DNA of 64,000 bases, taken from assembly GCA_938009235.1 (NCBI GenBank), contig CALLIK010000007.1, forward strand, positions 62,001-126,000, in the 5' to 3' direction. The stretch is from an uncultured Caulobacterales bacterium. GTDB taxonomy: Bacteria > Pseudomonadota > Alphaproteobacteria > Caulobacterales > Maricaulaceae. Numbering within the stretch: the stretch's first letter is position 1; each line of letters starts with the position of its first letter. A program made the translations under genes and the position numbers. Shown here in pieces: positions 43,097 through 54,216 of this stretch. The notes under the pieces were generated by a model. The model was given only the letters and a program-made list of their open reading frames with translations, searched no databases and was not told where the DNA came from.

Positions 43097-43591
43097 ATGA
43101 GACCTTATGATTTCTCCCCCCTATACCGTAGCTTTGTTGGCTTTGACAGAACGGCCAGCTTAATCGATGCCGCAGCGTCCCAAGCCGCACAATCAAACAC
43201 GAGCTACCCGCCATATAACGTCGTGCGCTTATCCGAAGATAGCTTTCGCATTGAAATTGCCGTTGCAGGGTTCACATCAAATTCGTTGAATATTGAAACC
43301 CATAAAAACGTGTTGTCCATATCCAGTGAAAGCCCGCCAAAGGCCGAAAACGATACGGTTGAATATTTGCATCGCGGCATTGCTGAACGTGGATTCGAGA
43401 GACGTTTTCAGTTAGCGGATCATGTGCGTGTAAGCTCGGCTGATCTCTCAAACGGTCTGCTCACCATCGATTTACTGCGCGAAATACCTGAAGCTTTAAG
43501 GCCACAAAAAATCGCAATTAATGGTAAAATTCCAGTTCCTGACAAAAAATTAATTCAGTCAAAATCTGGAAAAACGAAAAAAGCGGCCTAA
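43097..43591 (+). CDS. ibpA: Small heat-shock protein, Hsp20/IbpA family
   Basis: The 164-aa chaperone starts MRPYDFSPLYRSFVGFDR, as in the IbpA class. The alpha-crystallin domain (about 40-130) contains FRIEIAVAGFTSNSLNIETHKNVLSISSE and HRGIAERGFERRFQLADHV, and a basic tail ends it. It holds unfolding proteins during heat stress and hands them to DnaK/ClpB. The leader carries a ROSE-like thermometer. A long hairpin lies about 70 bp downstream. Confidence 0.95.
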   Translation: MRPYDFSPLYRSFVGFDRTASLIDAAASQAAQSNTSYPPYNVVRLSEDSFRIEIAVAGFTSNSLNIETHKNVLSISSESPPKAENDTVEYLHRGIAERGFERRFQLADHVRVSSADLSNGLLTIDLLREIPEALRPQKIAINGKIPVPDKKLIQSKSGKTKKAA

Positions 43592-43660
43592 ATCTAACTA
43601 ACGTGGTTCGTCATCTAGAAGGCTCTCCCCCTGTCTTCAAGACCTAGTGATGACCACTTA

Positions 43661-43705
43661 GACGTCGCCTAGCTATCCCCTCCAGAGTTAGGCGACGTCA
43701 ATTTT
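43661..43705 (+). terminator. Long hairpin after hsp20
   Basis: An 11-bp perfect stem (GACGTCGCCTA with TAGGCGACGTC, arms 43661-43671 and 43689-43699) is followed by AATTTTAT. The T-run is short, so the terminator is probable rather than certain. It lies between convergent hsp20 and panE. Confidence 0.7.
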
Positions 43706-44708
43706 ATATGTCACGGTTTAATAGTTCCAGAATTTCAGACCCATTCAAGCGCGGGCTTTCTCCAGTAGAAAATGACTTTAAAACAGCTGAAAGCACGGCC
43801 GCATTATGAGGCGCGCTCTGATCAACTTTTTCAGCTTGTCTAACAATTTCACCTTGCAAGTAATCAATCTCAGGCACGCGGCCCATTTCCAAATCATCCA
43901 ACATAGATGAGCGTGCTTTTGCATCAATTTTCACTATCAACTGCATCACAAGCCCATAGGCCCAATTTGGTAACCGTAAGGTCTTTACCAAGGCGGACGG
44001 CGCACGCCCATTGAACGTTCCTACATTCACATCACTCGCATGAGCGACGCTCAACGCTTCTTGCACACAGATAGCCAGTGCGCGTCTATAGTCTCGCTGC
44101 ATCAGGCCTTCGCGTAAGGTCCCGCCTGACAGAGTGTTGAGGCCATTGTTCAAGTTCACGATCATCTTGGCCCATTGGTCGCCTATGATTTCATCCGAAA
44201 GCCGTACCTCTTGACCAGAGATTCTAAAAGCTGTCACCAAAGGCTCCACCCGAGGGTCTCGCCCAACAACCAAAGACCCTGCTGTTCCGCAATGAAAAGC
44301 ACCCGCTTCTGTAGGCGTCACGTTAAACGGTACGATCGCGGCGACGACTTGAGCCTGAGGTAAAGCCTCCCTCAAAGTTTCAGGATTGCGGATACCATTC
44401 TGAAAACTCACAACGCAGGCTTTAGGCGCATATTTCGCAATCTGCTTGGCCGCACTTTTGGTGTCTTGGCTCTTTACACACAGCGCCACTATATCTGCGC
44501 CGATTAAAGCCGCAGGGTCAGTGACAAATTCTATCTTTGGCAGATAGACCTCTTCTCGCTCAAAATGCGTAAGCCTCAGACCATTGTCAGCAACGGACTG
44601 CGCATAGCGACCTCTTCCGATCAAAACGACATTGGCTCCGCCCGAGGCTAAATACCCGCCTAGCCAACATCCGATAGAACCCGCGCCTAAAATTACAATT
44701 TTTATCAT
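43704..44708 (-). CDS. panE: 2-dehydropantoate 2-reductase (ketopantoate reductase)
   Basis: Starting at the Met at 44708 (MIKIVILGAGSIGCWLGGYLA), the 334-aa protein has an N-terminal Rossmann GxGxxG motif for NADPH. The second half has KMIVNLNNGLNTLSGGTLREGL with the catalytic Lys, and the final segment SMLDDLEMGRVPEIDYLQGEIV, both typical of PanE/ApbA. It reduces ketopantoate to pantoate (EC 1.1.1.169) in CoA synthesis. Several paralogous reductases share this fold, so the substrate is likely but not certain. Confidence 0.85.
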   Translation of the reverse strand: MIKIVILGAGSIGCWLGGYLASGGANVVLIGRGRYAQSVADNGLRLTHFEREEVYLPKIEFVTDPAALIGADIVALCVKSQDTKSAAKQIAKYAPKACVVSFQNGIRNPETLREALPQAQVVAAIVPFNVTPTEAGAFHCGTAGSLVVGRDPRVEPLVTAFRISGQEVRLSDEIIGDQWAKMIVNLNNGLNTLSGGTLREGLMQRDYRRALAICVQEALSVAHASDVNVGTFNGRAPSALVKTLRLPNWAYGLVMQLIVKIDAKARSSMLDDLEMGRVPEIDYLQGEIVRQAEKVDQSAPHNAAVLSAVLKSFSTGESPRLNGSEILELLNRDI

Positions 44709-44888
44709 GGGATCACCATCGCGCGCGTGCACGGGATGTCAAACTTAATGCGCGTGATATACGACCTATCACCTTAGCAGGTACAAGACGCGCATAGTCT
44801 GTCATTGATTTTGACGCTTCCCATATATGCATGATGTCTTCAGAAACCATCCGAAGCAAAACTGGCATTAGGTTAAGAGGCGAAATTT

Positions 44889-45719
44889 ATGACAGACGAC
44901 ACATCCTCCACATTGCACCACAGTCAAATGGGGTGGGCGAACATACGTAACAGCCTTCAACGCAGCGGCGAAACTTATTCTGCCGATATTCCGCCCAATT
45001 GGAAGCAAGGTCGTACGATGTATGGGGGCCTCACCGCGGCCCTTATGTTGGCGGCGACACATGATCATATTGACGAACTGCCGCCTTTGCGCTCTGCGTT
45101 GATCAATTTCGTTGGTCCCGTCAAAGAAAACCCAGTTCTGTCCGCGCAACTGGAACGGCGCGGGCGTAATGTCACCAATGTCAGCGCGGTGGCGCGAAAT
45201 GGTGATCAAGCCGTGGGGCGCGCAGATTTCCTATTTGGCGCGGCCCGAAGCTCTGCAATAGATATTGACTTCCCTGCTCCTGACGCACCATCGCCAGACA
45301 CGTGCGAGCCTTTCACGCCGCAGTCTTCACAAGATTTTGTTCCGTCTTTTTTCCATAATTTCGACACCCGCCTCATCGCGGGCGAGCGTCCTATGATGGG
45401 AGAGGAAGGCTATATTCGAACATGGTCTCGACATTTTGACCCTGCCGCCCGATCTGGCATTGAAGCCTTACTATGCCTCGCGGATGTCTTGCCGCCCGCC
45501 GCGATGCCGCTCATGCGGAAATTCGCGCCTGTGAGTTCAATGAGTTGGATCGTCAATGTACTGATGGACGAACCAAAAACCCAAGATGGTTGGTGGCACG
45601 TTGAATCAAAACTCACCGCAGCCAGAGGCGGGTATTCCAGTCAGGTCATGCGGGTTTGGAACACCAACGGAGAGCTCGTGATCGAAGGCCTGCAATCCAT
45701 TGCGATATTTGACGGCTAG
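44889..45719 (+). CDS. TesB-like acyl-CoA thioesterase family protein
   Basis: The 276-aa protein has two hotdog halves: SADIPPNWKQGRTMYGGLTAALMLAATHDH in the first, and DDSGWWHVESKLTAARGGYSSQVMRVWNTNGELV-like strands with catalytic-type Gln in the second. It resembles the acyl-CoA thioesterase II family of alphaproteobacteria. Cleavage of acyl-CoA thioesters is inferred. It starts 180 bp after the divergent panE gene. Confidence 0.8.
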   Translation: MTDDTSSTLHHSQMGWANIRNSLQRSGETYSADIPPNWKQGRTMYGGLTAALMLAATHDHIDELPPLRSALINFVGPVKENPVLSAQLERRGRNVTNVSAVARNGDQAVGRADFLFGAARSSAIDIDFPAPDAPSPDTCEPFTPQSSQDFVPSFFHNFDTRLIAGERPMMGEEGYIRTWSRHFDPAARSGIEALLCLADVLPPAAMPLMRKFAPVSSMSWIVNVLMDEPKTQDGWWHVESKLTAARGGYSSQVMRVWNTNGELVIEGLQSIAIFDG

Positions 45720-45843
45720 TCACCACAAGTCTCAATCATAGCGTTCCGTAGACCCTGTTTTCGTAGCCGCTTTCTGAACCTAAGGCTTTTAGTTGGAGTG
45801 CACTTCGTTTTAGTGTGAGTTCAATATTAGATATGAGGACAAT

Positions 45844-46194
45844 ATGCGCACTCAACTTTTGACATTGGCCGCTCTAACGGCGTTGACTGCTATGATTCCT
45901 ATGCAAGCAAGTGCGGGTGATATTTTACGCTCAACGCCTGTCTCTAACTTCACATGGAGGACGACGGAATGCCAAAAACCAATTCAGAATATGTCGTCGG
46001 CCATATCGAAACAGCAAAGCCTGCAAGCCTATGCAAAATCTATAACCGCCTACCTCACCTGTATTCAACAAGAGGCTCAGCGGGATTTTCAGGTCGCCCA
46101 AACTCAAATGCAAGACGCAGTTGAAGCCGAGTTAAAAGCGGAAACTGACCGCATGGACGAAATGATCAAGCGCGCCTATTTGACAGCGCGCTAG
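45844..46194 (+). CDS. Small exported protein, unknown function
   Basis: The 116-aa product has a signal peptide (ending ASAG). The mature part is a short helical protein with two cysteines (TTECQKP and TCIQQEA), which suggests a disulfide in the periplasm, and an acidic coiled-coil end. It converges on gyrB with a 17-bp gap. Function not recognised. Confidence 0.7.
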   Translation: MRTQLLTLAALTALTAMIPMQASAGDILRSTPVSNFTWRTTECQKPIQNMSSAISKQQSLQAYAKSITAYLTCIQQEAQRDFQVAQTQMQDAVEAELKAETDRMDEMIKRAYLTAR

Positions 46195-46211
46195 CGTTTC
46201 AGGTGGACAGC

Positions 46212-48707
<2,496 letters not shown>

Positions 48708-48764
48708 TTACACGCCGCGCCGTAAAGCAGGTGAGAGGCCGCCTTAGGCCCCTCAATCTAAAAT

Positions 48765-49487
48765 CTACTTCATTGTGTAGACAACGCCAAAACGTGTGAC
48801 TGTGTCAGTCTTCTCTGTACCCGTTGGTACATCTGTGTTGTGATCAAGGCGGAATGACGCGCGTGCAGCCAAGTTGCCTGCCAATGTCGCTGTGATGCCT
48901 GTTTCGTTCCAGAGATATGTGTTGCTGTCGCCCCAGATAACTTCGGAGTTGTTATAAACGGACACATTGTCGTTTACGTCGTATTTAGCTTTAGACGCGC
49001 CGCGGAGTGCGACTTCTTTTTCTGTCACGCCAAGCTGTGTTGTTTGCGAGCGATAGCCAACGCCGCCTTCAACGTCCCAGCCCAATGGCGCAGGTTCGAT
49101 GAGTTTGTAACCAAGGCCTGTGCCGACGAAATAGCCTTCTTCATATGACCCAAATTTGTCGTTGAAGTAATCAGCATTACCATAAACATAAAGACGATCG
49201 GATAGATCGCGGTCAATTTGGTAACCAACAACAAAGCGTTGCTTGTTTGTGTCATCTGACACTTCGCCAAAATCAGCAGACGCTTTTACAGTATGACGCC
49301 ATAGGCCAGATGTCTTCTGTAGGTTCAACGCCAAACCCAAATCAGTTGTGTCAGTGTTACCGCTTGTTTTCGAACCACTTAGGGATGCTTCACCTGTGAA
49401 GCCTGCAACCTGTGCAGACGCGGATGTTGCGAATGTAAGGCTTGTTGTCGCCAATACAGCGATCAGTGTTTTCGTCATCATAGTCAT
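48765..49487 (-). CDS. DUF481 outer-membrane barrel protein (YdiY-like)
   Basis: The 240-aa protein has a signal peptide (ending SASAQ). It begins VAGFTGEASLSGSKTSGNTDTTDLGLAL, the DUF481 opening, followed by paired beta strands of YVYGNADYFNDKF and FVGTGLGYKL type, and ends RFGVVYTMK. Members of this family form small outer-membrane barrels, sometimes salt-induced. An imperfect hairpin about 10-35 bp after its stop lacks a clear T-run. Neighbour gyrB is unrelated. Confidence 0.88.
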   Translation of the reverse strand: MTMMTKTLIAVLATTSLTFATSASAQVAGFTGEASLSGSKTSGNTDTTDLGLALNLQKTSGLWRHTVKASADFGEVSDDTNKQRFVVGYQIDRDLSDRLYVYGNADYFNDKFGSYEEGYFVGTGLGYKLIEPAPLGWDVEGGVGYRSQTTQLGVTEKEVALRGASKAKYDVNDNVSVYNNSEVIWGDSNTYLWNETGITATLAGNLAARASFRLDHNTDVPTGTEKTDTVTRFGVVYTMK

Positions 49488-49640
49488 AATCCTAAATTCT
49501 CCGTGTTTGGATTTGGAAGGCCAATATTGCTATAAACCTGTATAAGTTATGAACAGGCTGATTAATCTTCGTTCAGAAACCGTTCACCATGTTTTGCGCT
49601 ATGGAGGCGCAACTTTAAACTAACGGCTGGAGATTCCATA

Positions 49641-50453
49641 ATGGACGCTATTATTACATTCTTAAATCCGGAGACATTGATACCGCTCGCCATACAGGTG
49701 TTAATCGCCTTAGCCATTTTGATCGTCGGCCTTTGGATCGCCAAGAAAGTTAAGAACCTCATCATCAAAGCGGGCACGAAAAGTCCACAGCTTGACGAGA
49801 CACTCTTTAAGTTCTTCGGCAGCATCGCGCGTTATGTCATCATGGCATTTGTATTCATCGCAGTCCTAGGCCGCTTTGGCGTTGAGACGACATCTATCGT
49901 CGCAATGATGGGCGCAGCGTCTTTGGCTGTTGGTTTGGCGTTGCAAGGCGCAATGTCTAACATGGCCGCAGGCGTCATGCTTATGATCTTCCGTCCTTAT
50001 AAAACGGGCGACTTTGTTGAGGTTGCAGGCGTATTCGGCAATGTCGAAGAAATCGAATTGTTCACAACGATCTTGCAGACGTTCGACAACCAACAGATCA
50101 TTATCCCGAACGGTAAAATCTGGGGCGAGAAAATCGTAAACCATAGCCATCACCCAGTACGTGGTGTCGATATGAAGTTTAACATCGCCTATGAAGACAA
50201 CATCGATACAGCCCGCGCAGTTATTGAAAAAGTGCTTGCGGCGCATCCACATGTTAAATCAGACCCAGCACCCTTCATCGAAGTTGAGTCATTGAGCGAA
50301 CGCTCTGTTGAAATCCTTGTGCGTCCCTTCACGGATGGCGCAAATTATTTCGACGTCACTTACTCTCTGCCTGAGCAAATCAAAAAAGCGCTCGGCGCGG
50401 CAGGTATGGCCACACCATATCCGCAAACACGCATCATCATGTCTAAAGACTAA
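49641..50453 (+). CDS. mscS: Small-conductance mechanosensitive channel MscS
   Basis: The 270-aa protein has the MscS layout: three N-terminal helices (LIPLAIQVLIALAILIVGLWIAKKV, then the second), then the Gly/Ala-rich pore helix SLAVGLALQGAMSNMAAGVMLMIFRPY, then the beta domain TGDFVEVAGVFGNVEEIELFTTIL and the vestibule. It opens under membrane tension to release solutes. It ends in two stacked hairpins, the second with a T-run. A second, MscK-type channel gene lies at the start of the window. Confidence 0.96.
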   Translation: MDAIITFLNPETLIPLAIQVLIALAILIVGLWIAKKVKNLIIKAGTKSPQLDETLFKFFGSIARYVIMAFVFIAVLGRFGVETTSIVAMMGAASLAVGLALQGAMSNMAAGVMLMIFRPYKTGDFVEVAGVFGNVEEIELFTTILQTFDNQQIIIPNGKIWGEKIVNHSHHPVRGVDMKFNIAYEDNIDTARAVIEKVLAAHPHVKSDPAPFIEVESLSERSVEILVRPFTDGANYFDVTYSLPEQIKKALGAAGMATPYPQTRIIMSKD

Positions 50454-50469
50454 TTTAGATATGATAATA

Positions 50470-50527
50470 GGTTTCCCTTCGGGGAAACCCCCAGGGTGGC
50501 CCATTGTTATGATGGGTCACCTTTTTT
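50470..50527 (+). terminator. Tandem terminator after mscS
   Basis: Two hairpins follow the mscS stop: GGTTTCCC-TTCG-GGGAAACC at 50470-50489 and GGTGGCCCAT / ATGGGTCACC at 50495-50521, the latter followed by TTTTTT. Confidence 0.9.
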
Positions 50528-50599
50528 ATTGCGGTTTTTTAGGTGTGAGAAGAAAACAAGCGTCAACGCTAACTACCAATCGAGTGGCAGCAATAACCT

Positions 50600-51000
50600 G
50601 TATACCCCAACGCGGGTTGGGCAGTTGAATTTTCCAAGGAAAAATCAACGAGGCGGCGCGCCAAATAAATGGGACGGCCCGCAGTGTCGGCACCCGCGAC
50701 GGGACACCGAAGTAAGTAAGTTGTTTTACGCAAGTGATAACACTGCGGCAGCGGTTGTTGATGTGACGGTTGGGGGTCCCGCAGTCAGACCTGCCGACGG
50801 AAAGCCAAAACCGTAAAGTTTCAACAGACCCGGTTTAAGATCAGGCGGTCAACACTCATCACAAAAGGCCCGGCACAGTCCAACTTGTCTAGTGTAATAA
50901 TACACAATCGGATGCTCAACCCCACTGCCCTCACACGAGTAGGTGACGTCCTACCTGTCCCAATGTGAGGAACGAGTTTAAACATAGGTGGAAATCGGAG
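50600..51000 (+). ncRNA. Structured non-coding element R2 (diverged copy of R1)
   Basis: This interval has no convincing protein gene. Blocks 50691-50714, 50766-50786, 50843-50859, 50865-50889, 50911-50925 and 50940-50966 match the reverse complement of R1 in the same order. Hairpins between them, such as GTTGAATTTTCC/GGAAAAATCAAC (50624-50649), CGCA-A-GTG/CACTGCG (50729-50747) and GTAGG/CCTAC (50939-50954), keep pairing although their sequence differs from R1. A strong terminator follows at 51021-51045, which favours the plus strand. It does not match tmRNA, RNase P RNA, SRP RNA or 6S RNA as I know them. Confidence 0.6.
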
Positions 51001-51020
51001 GGCGTGGACGCGAAACGCCC

Positions 51021-51045
51021 AAAAAAGGTTCGGGGAACCTTTTTT
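51021..51045 (+). terminator. Terminator at the end of the R2 element
   Basis: A perfect 11-bp inverted repeat (AAAAAAGGTTC, GGG loop, GAACCTTTTTT) ends in T6. A GGGCG/CGCCC hairpin lies directly in front. The repeat is symmetric, so it could act on either strand. Confidence 0.85.
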
Positions 51046-51054
51046 AGTGTAGCG

Positions 51055-51075
51055 CCGAACAGCTAAGCTGTTCGG
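51055..51075. repeat. Perfect 10-bp palindrome downstream of R2
   Basis: CCGAACAGCT and AGCTGTTCGG flank a single A. It lies 10 bp after the R2 terminator and about 255 bp before the receiver gene. It could be an operator or a further RNA stem. The remaining 51076-51329 is AT-rich with no gene recognised. Confidence 0.6.
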
Positions 51076-51329
51076 ATATAATGATATTTTAGTGATGAGA
51101 AAATTTCACGGTAAAGGCCAATTTCGTCCCATAGCCGTGGACCGTTTTTTGAAACTGTGGTTTTTGGGGGGATTGGGGTAGTTTTGGGCATGGACGGGAA
51201 CGTCTCTCAAAATTAAAATATATACAGACACATCATATAAGTTAATTAGCCTCTACTTTATAAGTGTTTTTTCGAATAAGAAACCTATGTATTGAGTCAT
51301 ACAGAACCTAATATAGATAAGGCCACGCC

Positions 51330-52010
51330 ATGTTCAAACCAAAGTTCGTATCGATTGAAAGTGTTGAGAAGCAAACGAGTCGAAAACTCAGAAATTTGGC
51401 TGTCGACAAAAAAAGGGCCGCAATTCAAATTGGCGTGATAGATGACCAAAATTTGCCTGCTCGAGACAATTTATTAAATTACGGCTACAAAGTAATAGAG
51501 GTTGGGGACATTAACCGCATATCGGATATTCAAGACTATCAAATAGTCCTCTGCGATGTCATGGGAGTTGGAATGGCCTTTGACCCTAATGGCCAAGGCG
51601 CAGAGTTAATAAAACAAATCCGAAAGCAATACCCTAATATCTACATACTTGCTTACACAGGCAATTTAATGTCCAATCCACAAGCAGTCATAGCAAAAGA
51701 ACGGGCAGATTCTTTTATCGATAAAGATGCAGATTTAGAAAAATGGTCTGAAATTTTGGATGAGTATATTGATAATGTTCTTGATCCTGTTGAGAACTGG
51801 AAGCGTACGCGAAAAAACCTTATTGAGATAGACACTCCAACTCTAGAAATAATTGAACTAGAGTCCGCGTACGCTAAAGACATATCTGCGAATGACAAAA
51901 GCTTCACAAACCTTAAAAAACGAATTGGGTCGGGCGGAACAAGTGGTGTAATAAAATCCATTATTGGAGGATTAATAACACAAGCCCTATTAGGTATGGC
52001 TGGGGTATAA
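51330..52010 (+). CDS. Response-regulator-like receiver protein without DNA-binding domain, AT-rich
   Basis: The 226-aa protein has a receiver domain (about 33-150): the acidic pair Asp38-Asp39 in IGVIDDQNL, the phospho-acceptor Asp76 in LCDVMGVGM, Thr110 in LAYTGN, and Lys132 in IDKDAD. The rest is a helical segment ending in a Gly/Ser/Ile-rich tail (GSGGTSGVIKSIIGG), which may insert in or touch a membrane; there is no recognised DNA-binding or enzymatic output. It is one base before the kinase gene, so the two form an operon. AT content is higher than in core genes. Confidence 0.82.
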   Translation: MFKPKFVSIESVEKQTSRKLRNLAVDKKRAAIQIGVIDDQNLPARDNLLNYGYKVIEVGDINRISDIQDYQIVLCDVMGVGMAFDPNGQGAELIKQIRKQYPNIYILAYTGNLMSNPQAVIAKERADSFIDKDADLEKWSEILDEYIDNVLDPVENWKRTRKNLIEIDTPTLEIIELESAYAKDISANDKSFTNLKKRIGSGGTSGVIKSIIGGLITQALLGMAGV

Positions 52011-52011
52011 C

Positions 52012-53058
52012 GTGTATTCGATCCCTGTCATTAAGGTCGCTCCCGACGGCAGTGCTAGTTTTTTACAGGGGGCACTCCACCCTCTTCCTCCGGAATTAAC
52101 AGGTCCACAACGAATAAATACTTACCTTCAATCCAGTAACGCAGGTTGGAGTAAAACCGTGTTCGGTTACGAAAGTTTCTCTACGTACAATGACAGAGGT
52201 GTAAAATATATATTCCCGGCAATTTACCTTTGTGATGGGCACAAGCCTTCAAAAAAGTTTATGGGGTATAAAGCTCAATTTAAGCGCTCGCAGATAGAAT
52301 ATTATGCTGCAGGAATCGTTCGTAGGGAAACCGAATTTCGAGTTGGAATGCAAAAGGAACTCAACTCATTTGTACATGATTTGCGGCGACTTTCTTCAAC
52401 AATATACCATCAAGCGGTAGCAGCACAAAAAGTCATCCCTAACAGATATCCGCAAGCTCAAAGCTTGATCCAATCTGTTATTGCATCTCAAAGAATGTTG
52501 AAACTTAGAACGGATGTACTTGATCGTTCAGGAAGCCCTATCGCAGGCGAAGAAAATCAACATATTTTCGTTTATAAGAAAATTGATAAGGTTGCCAAAT
52601 GCTTCAAACCTATGGCTGCAGAGCGTGGAATTAATGTCAATATATCTGGTTCTTCCCACTCAATGACATATGGGCCAGATGTTCTAGAAATAGTTTTCTA
52701 TGTAATCATTGATAACGCCGTTAAATACTCACCGACCAATGGCGATATAAACATTAAAATTGATGAAACTGATGATAATATTTTAGTCCACATTGAATCG
52801 ATAGGACCAACGGTTGAAGCATCCGAAGTAGAGAAAATATTCCAGAAGGGCTACCGTGGCGTTTCTGCCACAAGTTCAAATATAAATGGTTCTGGGCTTG
52901 GTTTGAGCTTGGCTTCGGATCTAATTGATAAATTTGAAGGCAAAATAAAATTTTCAAAAATACACGATGAGCCAAGCCTCATTAACGTAATGCACTCAAA
53001 ACATTATTTTACTATCGAAGTACCCATCCGACAATCAATGCCCCGTCGTCAATATTAA
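52012..53058 (+). CDS. Sensor histidine kinase-like protein, AT-rich, partner of the receiver gene
   Basis: The frame starts with GTG at 52012, one base after the receiver stop. The 348-aa protein has no membrane helix. Residues 1-110 are an unrecognised sensor part. [15 protein letters not shown] contains His122, in a place suited for phosphorylation. The GHKL domain has the N-box DNAVKYSP (Asn235) and the glycine lid [20 protein letters not shown]. The G1 box reads IESIGPTV, where Ser263 takes the place of the adenine-binding Asp. This may weaken ATP binding. The 3' end overlaps ispG by 24 bp, convergently. Confidence 0.82.
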   Translation: MYSIPVIKVAPDGSASFLQGALHPLPPELTGPQRINTYLQSSNAGWSKTVFGYESFSTYNDRGVKYIFPAIYLCDGHKPSKKFMGYKAQFKRSQIEYYAAGIVRRETEFRVGMQKELNSFVHDLRRLSSTIYHQAVAAQKVIPNRYPQAQSLIQSVIASQRMLKLRTDVLDRSGSPIAGEENQHIFVYKKIDKVAKCFKPMAAERGINVNISGSSHSMTYGPDVLEIVFYVIIDNAVKYSPTNGDINIKIDETDDNILVHIESIGPTVEASEVEKIFQKGYRGVSATSSNINGSGLGLSLASDLIDKFEGKIKFSKIHDEPSLINVMHSKHYFTIEVPIRQSMPRRQY

Positions 53059-54177
53059 CCCAGCAGCCCGCTCTTCAACCGCAGCCACAATCTCATCGAC
53101 CATCACGTCATTATCCGTCTTACCCGTTTTCTTGCCTGCGTGATACATCATGCCATAGCCTGCGCTGCCGCCTGTGAAGCCTATGTCTGTGAACATGGCT
53201 TCGCCGGGGCCGTTAACGACGCAGCCGATGATGGACAGCGTGATCGGGGCGGAGATATGCGCGAGGCGGTCTTCTAGGGTTTGCACGGTTTTAATGACGT
53301 CAAAGCCTTGGCGGGCGCAGCTGGGGCAGGAAATGATATTCACGCCGCGTGTGCGTATGCCGAGGGCTTTCAGCATATCAAAGCCGACTTTGATTTCTTC
53401 GACGGGCGGAGCCGAGAGCGACACGCGGATGGTATCGCCAATCCCCGCCCAGAGCAGGTTCCCCATCCCGATTGAGGATTTAACTGTGCCGATGCGCGTT
53501 CCGCCCGCTTCGGTCACGCCCAAATGCAGCGGCGCGTCTGTGGCCTCGGCCAGTTGGGTGTAGGCGGCGACGGTCATGAACAGGTCACTGGCTTTGACTG
53601 AGATTTTATAGTCATGGAAGCCTTCGTCATCCAGCATCCGCGCATGCATCAGCGCGCTTTCCACCATCGCGTCGGGGCAAGGCTCTCCGTATTTTTCGAG
53701 GAGGTCGCGTTCGAGTGATCCGCCGTTCACGCCGATACGGATAGAGCATCCATTGGCGCGGGCGGCGGCGACGACTTCTTTGACGCGGTGTTGCCCGCCA
53801 ATATTGCCGGGGTTGATACGCAGGCACGCTGCGCCTTGGTCGGCGGCTTCGATCCCGCGTTTATAATGAAAGTGGATATCCGCCACGAGCGGGACTTGGA
53901 CTTGGTCGACAATCGCGCGCAGGGCTGCGGAGCTATCGGGGTCGGGCACGGAGACACGGACGATATCTGCGCCGGCTTCTTGGAGGCCGAGGATTTGCTC
54001 GACTGTGGCGTCCACGTCATGCGTCAGCGTATTCGTCATGGATTGGACGGCAATCGGGGCGTCGCCGCCGACTTCGATGTTGCCGACTTTGATCTTGCGG
54101 GATTTACGTCGCTCGATCGTGCGCCAAGGCCGAATGGAATTGATGTCTGCCGGAGTGTTGTTTGTTGTGCCGCTCAT
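53035..54177 (-). CDS. ispG: 4-hydroxy-3-methylbut-2-enyl diphosphate synthase
   Basis: IspG (GcpE) converts MEcPP to HMBPP in the MEP isoprenoid pathway (EC 1.17.7.x). The 380-aa protein has the TIM-barrel start [23 protein letters not shown] and [10 protein letters not shown], and the cluster-binding C terminus with [13 protein letters not shown] and [11 protein letters not shown]. Its 3' end overlaps the kinase gene in convergent orientation. RodZ-like gene lies 39 bp upstream on the same strand, so both may be co-transcribed, an arrangement also seen in other proteobacteria. Confidence 0.95.
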   Translation of the reverse strand: MSGTTNNTPADINSIRPWRTIERRKSRKIKVGNIEVGGDAPIAVQSMTNTLTHDVDATVEQILGLQEAGADIVRVSVPDPDSSAALRAIVDQVQVPLVADIHFHYKRGIEAADQGAACLRINPGNIGGQHRVKEVVAAARANGCSIRIGVNGGSLERDLLEKYGEPCPDAMVESALMHARMLDDEGFHDYKISVKASDLFMTVAAYTQLAEATDAPLHLGVTEAGGTRIGTVKSSIGMGNLLWAGIGDTIRVSLSAPPVEEIKVGFDMLKALGIRTRGVNIISCPSCARQGFDVIKTVQTLEDRLAHISAPITLSIIGCVVNGPGEAMFTDIGFTGGSAGYGMMYHAGKKTGKTDNDVMVDEIVAAVEERAAGLILTTGH

Positions 54178-54216
54178 GGGGGCGCTATACCGCGAGGATG
54201 TGGCAGTTCAAAGGCG

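Noticed and set aside
50496-50816. 106-codon plus-strand frame in R2
   Set aside because: It begins in the mscS terminator, has no ribosome-binding site, and only its end matches R1. It looks like chance.
50600-51050. Reading R2 (or R1) as tmRNA, RNase P RNA, SRP RNA or 6S RNA
   Set aside because: None of the invariant motifs I know for these RNAs was found, and two copies in one window would be odd for single-copy RNA genes.
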